Shown here piece by piece: positions 1 to 5,349 of a stretch of DNA of 6,769 nt (position 1 is the stretch's first letter; the number at the start of each line of letters is the position of its first letter). Under the pieces are notes generated by a model that was given only the letters and a program-made list of their open reading frames with translations, did no database searches and was not told the origin of the DNA. The stretch comes from PWND01 sp964601515. Lineage in GTDB: Bacteria > Bacteroidota > Bacteroidia > Bacteroidales > UBA7960. The position numbers and the translations under genes are program-made. The DNA lies in assembly GCA_964601515.1 (NCBI GenBank), contig CAZRNU010000156.1, forward strand, positions 1-6,769, in the 5' to 3' direction.

Positions 1-893
1 AGAGGAGAGGGATAAGTTCCTTCTTCTGCCAGATGTTTTAGTTTTTCTTTAACAATTGGTTTGTCGCCTGCGTATGTAACTCCAAACCATTCCGCTGAAG
101 TGGGAAGAACTTTGCATTGAATTTCATTTCTTTCAATAAGGTTGTTTATAAGCAAAGGAATATAAAACTCAGATTTAGAATTGTTAATATTCTTATTAAG
201 AAAGTCTTTGAAAAGATTGTCGGCATGTTCGAAATAAACCGGAGTAAACCCCCAGCAATTCATAGAAACAATGGAGTCTTCATTAATTTCTATTTGATTA
301 TTGTTTTCATCTGTAAAGCAAACTTTATTTTTGATTCTCTCAATCTTCGTTCTTTCTACTACATTTTTCACATAGTTATTTTCAACGGTACAAACACCCC
401 TTGATACATAACCTTGCTCAGAAAGCGTATTTCCCAATCTATAACCCACCATAAACGCATCGCTTTTTTTAATGTCAGGTTTTGACAACTCATTGGCTAA
501 TACTTTAAAGGCATCTTTTCCATAAAAATCATCTGCATTAATGACTGCAAAAGGTTCCTTAACAGTATTTCTTGCCACCCAAACAGCATGCCCTGTTCCC
601 CAGGGTTTTTCTCTGTCTTGCGGACAATTAAATCCTTCAGGCAGCATATCAAGTTCCTGATAAACCAATTCGTAAGGTACATTGCCTTTAAATCTTTTAG
701 AAAAAACTTCATCAAATTCTTTTTCGATGTTTTTTCTTATAATAAAAACAATTTTCCCAAATCCACTCCTCAAAGCATCAAAGACAGAGTATTCAATAAT
801 TGTTTCACCATTAGGGCCGATACCATCTATTTGCTTAAGACTTCCATATCTGCTGCCCATTCCAGCAGCTAGAATTACCAATGTAGGTTTCAT
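1..893 (-). CDS. Sugar-phosphate nucleotidyltransferase, 3' end cut by window edge
   Basis: The frame runs open from an ATG at 893 to the window edge, giving 297 residues. It joins a nucleoside triphosphate to a sugar 1-phosphate, in the cytoplasm, if it acts like its family. Seen: the N-terminal nucleotide-binding loop LAAGMGSRYGSLKQ (residues 8-21), KPWGTGHAV (97-105), the metal-binding NADDF (119-123), VVERT (178-182), and a late KSEFYIP (240-246) followed by WFGVTYAGD. From memory, Bacteroidota homologues are about 300 residues and end near a TYPxxL motif, which is where the window stops, so only a few codons should be missing. The substrate cannot be read from sequence. MurU-type N-acetylmuramate-1-phosphate uridylyltransferases of cell-wall recycling and glucose- or mannose-1-phosphate enzymes share these motifs. 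It follows the small barrel gene after 17 nt and is probably cotranscribed. The fold is secure; the substrate is unknown. Confidence 0.9.
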   Translation of the reverse strand, partial: MKPTLVILAAGMGSRYGSLKQIDGIGPNGETIIEYSVFDALRSGFGKIVFIIRKNIEKEFDEVFSKRFKGNVPYELVYQELDMLPEGFNCPQDREKPWGTGHAVWVARNTVKEPFAVINADDFYGKDAFKVLANELSKPDIKKSDAFMVGYRLGNTLSEQGYVSRGVCTVENNYVKNVVERTKIERIKNKVCFTDENNNQIEINEDSIVSMNCWGFTPVYFEHADNLFKDFLNKNINNSKSEFYIPLLINNLIERNEIQCKVLPTSAEWFGVTYAGDKPIVKEKLKHLAEEGTYPSP

Positions 894-910
894 AAAGAAA
901 ATGCTAATAA

Positions 911-1432
911 TTAAAAATTATGAGTAACACCGCCCCTAATAATAGGATTTTTCGCGGGAGAGTTTGGGTCAAGTAAAACATCGTATAAAATCATCCCATA
1001 TGCTGTTGTACTTGACGATATTGGGATTCGATATCCAACTCCAACAGGCAATGAAGTTACCCATTTGCGATTTCCTGTTTCAGGCAAGCCTATATTCATT
1101 AGCTGAACTTCAGCGTGTCCGAATATATCTTTGTAGAATGTAACCTGTGTAAATACTCTAGCTCCAAATGCATATTCAGCTTCTTTTTTTTCTCTGTGAG
1201 CATATGAGTAAAACGGTGAAAATCCAAAATCTAAAATACTTACTCTGTATCCAATAAGAGGGGCAATGTCTAAATAATAGCCTTCATCATAGTTCACACT
1301 AACATTACCGCCTGTATATAGTTGTCCGTTTACATTTAATGAAAACAAGAGACCAACTAAAGTCAGAAATGCTAATTTGAATACTTTTTTCGTAATATTC
1401 TTTCCGGATTCTTTTGTTTTAATATTGTTCAT
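911..1432 (-). CDS. Small secreted outer-membrane beta-barrel-like protein, function unknown
   Basis: The product is 173 residues. I chose the ATG at 1432; the frame can be extended three codons to a TTG at 1441, but that is a weaker start and adds nothing conserved. Residues 1-19 are a rather long basic N-region, 20-35 a hydrophobic core, and cleavage is likely before Gln37 (VNG-Q), a pattern common in Bacteroidota exports. The mature part alternates polar and hydrophobic residues with many aromatics and glycines, and closes on NPIIRGGVTHNF. A terminal Phe is typical of outer-membrane barrels folded by the Bam complex. The size would suit a barrel of about eight strands, by inference. From memory, similar 150-180-residue proteins with a closing NPIIRxG segment are widespread in Bacteroidota and have no assigned role. 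It lies 23 nt after the LutA-like gene and 17 nt before the nucleotidyltransferase, so it is probably mid-operon. Confidence 0.8.
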   Translation of the reverse strand: MNNIKTKESGKNITKKVFKLAFLTLVGLLFSLNVNGQLYTGGNVSVNYDEGYYLDIAPLIGYRVSILDFGFSPFYSYAHREKKEAEYAFGARVFTQVTFYKDIFGHAEVQLMNIGLPETGNRKWVTSLPVGVGYRIPISSSTTAYGMILYDVLLDPNSPAKNPIIRGGVTHNF

Positions 1433-1455
1433 AATATTCAATTTTGGTTTGTAGA

Positions 1456-2175
1456 TTATAAATTTTTTGCTAGTACATCGGCAATATGAATTGTTTTGAT
1501 CGGCAGGTTATTTTTATCAATGTATGATTGTAAATGCATTAAACAACTACCTTCAGTGCTAATAATATATTCAGCACCTGTGCTAATGGCATTATCAATT
1601 TTTTGCTGAGCCATTGCGGTTGAAATGGCTTCATGTTTAACAGAAAAAGTTCCACCAAAGCCACAGCAAACATCACTTTTTTCCATTTCAATAATCTCGA
1701 GTCCCTTTACGTTGTTAAGCAATTGCCTTGGTTCATCGCCAAGCTTGTATTCTCTCAACGCAGAGCAAGAATCGTGAATTGTTGCTTTTGCATTAAACTC
1801 GGAATTAAAATTTTTGATTTTTAGCACATTTACCAAAAAATCAGTCAATTCATATATTCTTTTTGTAAGATTACGAGCCTCAAGGTGATATGAAGAATTG
1901 TCAAATAAATTAGGATAATGATTTCTTACTATTCCAATACATGAAGCAGAAGGACCAACAACATAGTTGTTTGTATTAAAGTCATTAATAAACTTTGCAG
2001 CAACTTCTTTAGCCTCATCAAAGAACCCTCCATTCAAGGCCATTTGTCCGCAGCATGTTTGCTTAGGATTATAATTAACTTTCACCCCGGCTTTTTTAAG
2101 TATTTTAACCATACTTATACCGGTTTCCGGTGAAACTTGATCAATAAAACAAGGGATAAAAATATCGACTTCCAT
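1456..2175 (-). CDS. lutA: LutA/YkgE-like (Fe-S)-binding protein with two CCG domains
   Basis: The product is 239 residues, almost exactly the length of Bacillus LutA (about 238). Two tandem cysteine-rich CCG repeats are visible. The first has IPCF (Cys9), QTCCGQ (Cys41-Cys42) and PSASC (Cys79); the second has HDSC (Cys137), DVCCGFGG (Cys170-Cys171) and GSC (Cys211). In this family the cysteines bind Fe-S clusters, as in heterodisulfide reductase HdrB and the glycolate oxidase subunit GlcF. LutA works with LutB and LutC to oxidise L-lactate to pyruvate in the cytoplasm. Neither partner is in this window, so lactate use is inferred from family membership only. The gene starts 55 nt after rlmB, with a possible promoter element in the gap, and no convincing Shine-Dalgarno sequence is seen. 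Cysteine motifs are intact with no sign of decay. Family call is secure; the exact substrate is not. Confidence 0.88.
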   Translation of the reverse strand: MEVDIFIPCFIDQVSPETGISMVKILKKAGVKVNYNPKQTCCGQMALNGGFFDEAKEVAAKFINDFNTNNYVVGPSASCIGIVRNHYPNLFDNSSYHLEARNLTKRIYELTDFLVNVLKIKNFNSEFNAKATIHDSCSALREYKLGDEPRQLLNNVKGLEIIEMEKSDVCCGFGGTFSVKHEAISTAMAQQKIDNAISTGAEYIISTEGSCLMHLQSYIDKNNLPIKTIHIADVLAKNL

Positions 2176-2194
2176 AATTATTCAAATTAACAAT

Positions 2195-2202
2195 CAAAAA
2201 TA
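2195..2202 (-). promoter_or_regulatory. Possible -7 promoter element before the LutA-like gene
   Basis: On the minus strand this reads TATTTTTG, an exact match to the Bacteroidota primary sigma factor -7 consensus TAnnTTTG. It lies in the 55-nt gap between rlmB and the LutA-like gene and would give a leader of roughly 10-15 nt. No TTTG -33 element is found at the usual spacing; the nearest is only 11 nt away. A six-base match in such AT-rich DNA can arise by chance, so the gene may simply be read through from upstream. Confidence 0.25.
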
Positions 2203-2230
2203 CTAGAAATAATCAAAACCAAGCGTTGCT

Positions 2231-3013
2231 TTATAATCTTTGCCTGTTTACTTCGAATAAAACAATTCCTGCAGCAACAGAAACATTTAGAGAAGCTGTT
2301 TTCCCTTTCATAGGAATTGAAACTTTAGAATCGGCTAGCTTTAAAAGATATGGAGAAATACCTTTATCTTCAGAGCCCATTATTAATGCAACCGGCTTGG
2401 TTAGGTCTTCAGAGTATATTGTACCGTATGCTTTTTCTGTACAAGCAATGATAGATATTTCGCAAAGCCTTAGAAATTCTATTGTTTCCATAAGGTCTTT
2501 TTCCCTGCATACAGGAATTCTTGATAGTGCACCTGCAGATGTTTTAATTGCTTCTGCATTTATAGGGGCACTTCCTTTTTCCTGAATTATTATCCCATGT
2601 GCTCCTGCGCACTCAGCACTACGTGCAATTGCACCAAGATTTCTGATATCAGTAATTTTATCCAAAATAATAACCAGTGGAATATCATCAGTTTTGGTGA
2701 TATTTTTTATCAATTCTTCTACAGAAATGTAGTTTATAAGAGGTAAAAAAGCAATAACTCCCTGGTGGTTTCCCTTAGAAATCTTATTGAGTTTTTCTAT
2801 TGGAACCATTTGGAAAGGGATGTTGAGCTTTCTTATCAGATGAAACAAGCTTTTGAAATTATCTCCTGAAGGCCCTTGTTGAAAAAGTACTTTTTCGGGA
2901 ATTTTACCTTCTTTTATTGCCTCATGTATGGGGCGAATACCATAAATTAAATTTTCCAATTCTGTATTGTTTAGTTTGTTTATTTTCTCCAGTTTTCTAT
3001 ACCTAGGTACCAT
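2231..3013 (-). CDS. rlmB: RlmB-type 23S rRNA (guanosine-2'-O)-methyltransferase
   Basis: The protein transfers methyl from S-adenosylmethionine to the ribose 2'-OH of a 23S rRNA guanosine (G2251 in E. coli) during ribosome assembly. Residues about 20-95 form the L30e-like RNA-binding domain (opening ENLIYGIRPIHEAI). Residues about 112-260 form the SpoU/TrmH knotted SPOUT domain. Motif 1 is NLGAIARSAE with Asn125 and Arg131, motif 2 is IMGSEDKGIS with Glu215, and motif 3 is SLNVSVAAGI with Asn243. All three are intact. From the ATG at 3013 it has 260 residues, against 243 in E. coli, and overlaps the upstream lipoprotein gene by 34 nt in another frame. A TTG at 2959 would give 242 residues, start next to the conserved domain and remove the overlap. 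I prefer the ATG because it is the only ATG before the core domain. Translation is probably coupled to the upstream gene. Confidence 0.95.
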   Translation of the reverse strand: MVPRYRKLEKINKLNNTELENLIYGIRPIHEAIKEGKIPEKVLFQQGPSGDNFKSLFHLIRKLNIPFQMVPIEKLNKISKGNHQGVIAFLPLINYISVEELIKNITKTDDIPLVIILDKITDIRNLGAIARSAECAGAHGIIIQEKGSAPINAEAIKTSAGALSRIPVCREKDLMETIEFLRLCEISIIACTEKAYGTIYSEDLTKPVALIMGSEDKGISPYLLKLADSKVSIPMKGKTASLNVSVAAGIVLFEVNRQRL

Positions 3014-4239
3014 GGATTTCTATACTCTGATTTTCTTGTTAATACATAATGATTATCAGAATATGGATGCAATTTTTTAATGAATTCAAATTGTAGTTCA
3101 TTCATTTTCCAGGTGTCTTTATAATGCCAGACTTCAAAACCATCATTTAAAATAACTATATCCGGCGCCCCAAAGATAGTATAAATCATGCCTCGATCTG
3201 TTTTCCAACCTTCTTTATATGAAGTAAAAAAAATATTGGATAATTGAACATTGCTATAGTAGCGACTTACCAGACTTCTGGCTCTTGCAGGATCTCCTGC
3301 AATTCCTACCCAAAATCTATCTATAGCACTACGCAAATCATTGCTATCTGAAATTGTGGAAAACTCAGTATTTGAAACTATATATCTGATAGGATATAAC
3401 ATTGATTGATAAGACGTTAATTTGGGAAATCCTTCATGAAAATAAAACAAAGAAAACCCATTGTTAATTTCATTACCATAAAAAAAACGATAATGACCTT
3501 TATCGGCAATATTAACAATAGCTTCACCATTAACAAATTTAATAACGCTAATAGATTTACTATTTAATTCTTCATCAGTAGAGTTTTCTTCTAAAAAAGG
3601 TGGCTTAGCAGGTTTTAATTCTTGATCTATAATCATAGAATTCATTTCAAAACTGGCTTTACTATTGTGAATTAACTTAACTTCCGCTGAATTTGCCACG
3701 AAATTTGAAAAAGCCATTTCTCCGCTAGAGTTGTATATTTTAAAATTTTGAGACGAGTAGGCGTTTTGCTTTTTAATATCATAAATATATGAAAGCTCAG
3801 AATTTTTATTGTGGTCAACAATTCTTAAATGCATTATATAATCGTTTCCACTCTTTGCCTTAAATAAGATACTGTCTTGAATATACTTGCCGGATTCAAA
3901 ATGAACTGAGTCTGTTAATATTACAGATGCACTATCTACAGGTTTTATGGCATTATATGAACTGACAATATTGTAACTGAGAGTAATTATTGATTTAAAC
4001 TTAGTTTCATCAGGCTTTTTTATGTAATGAAGTTCGTTTGAATTGATTTTAAAATATAATATAGATTCCTCCTCATTCTTATGATAAATAACAACTTCCG
4101 GATTTATTTCAGATATTTCCTGCTTATAAATATTATGGAGGTTTAGATTGCTAATTTTTACGATTGTTTTACACCCCCATAGTGCAAAAAGCGGAATTAT
4201 AATCAATGTTAATTTATGAAGTATTCTTGTATCCCTCAT
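2980..4239 (-). CDS. GWxTD-domain lipoprotein
   Basis: The product is 419 residues from an ATG at 4239. Residues 1-22 are a basic then hydrophobic signal peptide ending LWGC, so Cys23 is the likely lipidated residue; Trp at -2 is unusual for a lipobox. The sequence after Cys23 (KTIVK) lacks the acidic run that sends Bacteroidota lipoproteins to the cell surface, so a periplasm-facing anchor is inferred. Residues about 40-295 look beta-rich and match no domain I recognise. The C-terminal part (about 300-375) carries the signature EGWKTDRGMIYTIFGAPD (343-360), ending FEVWHY, which defines the GWxTD domain. This domain is known mainly from Bacteroidota and related phyla and has no established biochemical role. 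Its length fits the family. It is the first gene of the minus-strand block, transcribed away from the leucine-rich-repeat gene, and overlaps rlmB by 34 nt. Confidence 0.9.
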   Translation of the reverse strand: MRDTRILHKLTLIIIPLFALWGCKTIVKISNLNLHNIYKQEISEINPEVVIYHKNEEESILYFKINSNELHYIKKPDETKFKSIITLSYNIVSSYNAIKPVDSASVILTDSVHFESGKYIQDSILFKAKSGNDYIMHLRIVDHNKNSELSYIYDIKKQNAYSSQNFKIYNSSGEMAFSNFVANSAEVKLIHNSKASFEMNSMIIDQELKPAKPPFLEENSTDEELNSKSISVIKFVNGEAIVNIADKGHYRFFYGNEINNGFSLFYFHEGFPKLTSYQSMLYPIRYIVSNTEFSTISDSNDLRSAIDRFWVGIAGDPARARSLVSRYYSNVQLSNIFFTSYKEGWKTDRGMIYTIFGAPDIVILNDGFEVWHYKDTWKMNELQFEFIKKLHPYSDNHYVLTRKSEYRNPWYLGIENWRK

Positions 4240-4276
4240 TTTGAAAGTTTTTCCAAATATCGGAATTTTTTCGAAA

Positions 4277-4324
4277 ATGTCTTAATACTGTTATTAATTT
4301 GCGAGTTTAAGCAATATGTCTTAA
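4277..4324. repeat. 9-bp direct repeat (ATGTCTTAA), two copies
   Basis: ATGTCTTAA occurs at 4277-4285 and again at 4316-4324, 39 bp apart, in the divergent promoter region. The second copy overlaps the right half of the inverted repeat at 4306-4325. Paired sites could bind a regulator, but a nine-base repeat in AT-rich DNA of this length is not strongly improbable. Confidence 0.3.
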
Positions 4325-4325
4325 A
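4306..4325. promoter_or_regulatory. Candidate operator: inverted repeat TTTAAG-N8-CTTAAA
   Basis: The two perfect 6-bp half sites are separated by 8 bp. They sit about 70 bp upstream of the putative -7 element of the leucine-rich-repeat gene and about 70 bp from the lipoprotein start. The geometry would suit a dimeric DNA-binding protein, but no regulator gene is nearby and the half sites are AT-rich. Confidence 0.25.
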
Positions 4326-4329
4326 GTTT

Positions 4330-4339
4330 TGATATATCA
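4330..4339. promoter_or_regulatory. Perfect 10-bp palindrome TGATATATCA
   Basis: This self-complementary decamer lies 5 bp after the TTTAAG/CTTAAA inverted repeat, between the two divergent genes. It may be an operator, but a palindrome of this length is moderately likely by chance in 183 nt of such AT-rich DNA. Confidence 0.2.
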
Positions 4340-4393
4340 GCTAATTGCTTATCAAACTAAGGGAAACACTTAGTTTTTTATGTGATTTATGCT

Positions 4394-4401
4394 TAAATTT
4401 G
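4394..4401 (+). promoter_or_regulatory. Putative -7 promoter element of the leucine-rich-repeat gene
   Basis: TAAATTTG matches the Bacteroidota -7 consensus TAnnTTTG exactly. Twenty nucleotides upstream, TTAG at 4370-4373 is a three-of-four match to the -33 TTTG element, at about the expected spacing. Transcription would begin near 4406-4409 and leave a leader of roughly 15 nt before the ATG at 4423. This position also argues against a start at the upstream TTG (4345), which would lie outside the transcript. Confidence 0.45.
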
Positions 4402-4422
4402 ACTTTGCTAAAAATATTAATC

Positions 4423-5334
4423 ATGGAATGGGATGAGATAATTGAAATGATTGAGGTTGCTAAGGCTCAAAAATGTAAGAAGCTTAGCTTATCCAACAGA
4501 GGTATTACTTCGTTGCCACCGGAAATTGGAAAACTTTCATTTTTACAAAGCCTAGATTTATCATACAATCAGCTTGATAAACTTCCAGAGGAATTTCTTA
4601 AATTATCAAATCTTAAGTCAATTTACTTAAATCATAATGAGTTAGCAGTATTACCAACAGATTTTGGAAAATTAAGAAATCTGACAATATTAGATCTTAG
4701 CCACAACTATCTTAATACTCTACCTGCGTCTGTTGGCAACATAGTTAATCTAACACAACTGGATGTCAGTTATAATCAAATTAAGAAGCTTCCTATAGAG
4801 TTAATAAACCTGACCGGACTTAAAAAGTTCTATCTTGAAAACAACCCTTGTGAGTTTCCACCCGAAAAGGTTATTAAACGAGGGCTATATGCCACAATGC
4901 ATTACTTATTTGGAGAATTACGGAAGAAGGAAACGGCAAAAGTTATGATTCAGGTTTATAATATGCCTAGGGATATATCACAACCTTTTACTCAATATCT
5001 ACAGTATTTCAATGAATTGGTTGCTTCCTATAAACATATGGATATAAATTTTGATGTCAAATTTATTAAACAAGATTTCACGGCTGATATGGATATGGAT
5101 CTTGAAATGGAAAGCTATTTGCTTGATTTTATAAGCCATATAAAGAGAAATGTTGATGCTGCTCCATTGAAAGATGGAAAAAAAGATAAGTCGCAAGTTT
5201 TTGATGTGCAGGTTGTTGAGTTGAAATCACATTTGGATGACCTTAAAAATCTCTTAGAAACCAAGATTTTGGATATAAAAGAATTGCAAACAAGGATGGA
5301 AAGGTTAAGCAACATTATTGAAAAGAAGAAGTAG
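4423..5334 (+). CDS. Leucine-rich-repeat protein with ROCO-like cap, unassigned C-terminal domain and coiled coil
   Basis: The product is 303 residues from the ATG at 4423. The frame extends to a TTG at 4345, but those 26 residues are hydrophobic, precede the usual repeat start and lie upstream of the putative promoter. After a short helix come five unbroken 23-residue repeats (residues 19-133; for example QSLDLSYNQLDKLPEEFLKL). A cap follows at 134-163, with NNPCEFPPE and RGLYATMHYL, of the kind found in ROCO and related bacterial repeat proteins. Residues 171-245 look like beta-alpha-beta-alpha: AKVMIQVYNMP, an aromatic helix QPFTQYLQYFNELV, INFDVKFIK, a very acidic DMDMDLEME and another helix. 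I do not recognise this part. Residues 258-303 form a coiled coil with a basic end. There is no signal peptide or membrane segment, so it is probably cytoplasmic. A role in protein-protein binding is inferred only from the repeats. It is a lone plus-strand gene. Confidence 0.88.
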   Translation: MEWDEIIEMIEVAKAQKCKKLSLSNRGITSLPPEIGKLSFLQSLDLSYNQLDKLPEEFLKLSNLKSIYLNHNELAVLPTDFGKLRNLTILDLSHNYLNTLPASVGNIVNLTQLDVSYNQIKKLPIELINLTGLKKFYLENNPCEFPPEKVIKRGLYATMHYLFGELRKKETAKVMIQVYNMPRDISQPFTQYLQYFNELVASYKHMDINFDVKFIKQDFTADMDMDLEMESYLLDFISHIKRNVDAAPLKDGKKDKSQVFDVQVVELKSHLDDLKNLLETKILDIKELQTRMERLSNIIEKKK

Positions 5335-5349
5335 CATTTAGAAAATGCT
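5333..5349. terminator. Stem-loop across both convergent stop codons, possible weak terminator
   Basis: AGCATTT and AAATGCT form a perfect 7-bp stem around a 3-nt loop. It covers the last two bases of the plus-strand stop TAG (5332-5334) and all of the minus-strand stop TAA (5340-5338). On the minus strand the stem is followed by the pyrimidine-rich ACTTCTTCTTTT, which would suit a weak intrinsic terminator for the BamA-like gene. On the plus strand no T-run follows. Only two of the seven pairs are G-C, so strength is doubtful. Confidence 0.35.

Larger units (their letters stand above)
4240..4422. other. Divergent intergenic region
   Basis: This 183-nt AT-rich stretch lies between the start codons of the GWxTD lipoprotein gene (minus) and the leucine-rich-repeat gene (plus), so it should hold both promoters. 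It contains a good plus-strand -7 element, an inverted repeat, a 10-bp palindrome and a 9-bp direct repeat, listed separately. I found no equally good TAnnTTTG element for the minus-strand gene, no riboswitch-like structure and no supported small gene. Confidence 0.75.

Noticed and set aside
117..872. Plus-strand open frames at 117-404, 588-872 and 682-927
   Set aside because: They lie antisense to the nucleotidyltransferase, whose motifs are continuous through this stretch; their translations are low-complexity and match no family I know.
2219..2231. AAGC-GTT-GCTT mini-hairpin after rlmB as a terminator
   Set aside because: The stem is only 4 bp and partly within the stop codon region; too weak to call.
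2226..2585. Plus-strand open frame of 119 codons
   Set aside because: It is the complement of the conserved SpoU domain of rlmB and has no independent start signal or domain.
3002..3015. Overlapping CCTAGG, GGTACC and CCATGG palindromes, resembling a cloning junction
   Set aside because: Both overlapping reading frames run through without interruption and encode plausible family sequence, so this is a coincidence of codons.
4345..4422. N-terminal extension of the leucine-rich-repeat gene from a TTG
   Set aside because: The extra residues look like non-coding translation and the best promoter element lies downstream of this TTG; the ATG at 4423 gives a normal start.
4423..5334. Leucine-rich-repeat protein as a secreted IpaH-type effector
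   Set aside because: The repeats are 23-residue ROCO-like rather than the 20-22-residue IpaH kind, there is no ligase domain with a catalytic Cys, and no secretion signal or secretion genes nearby.
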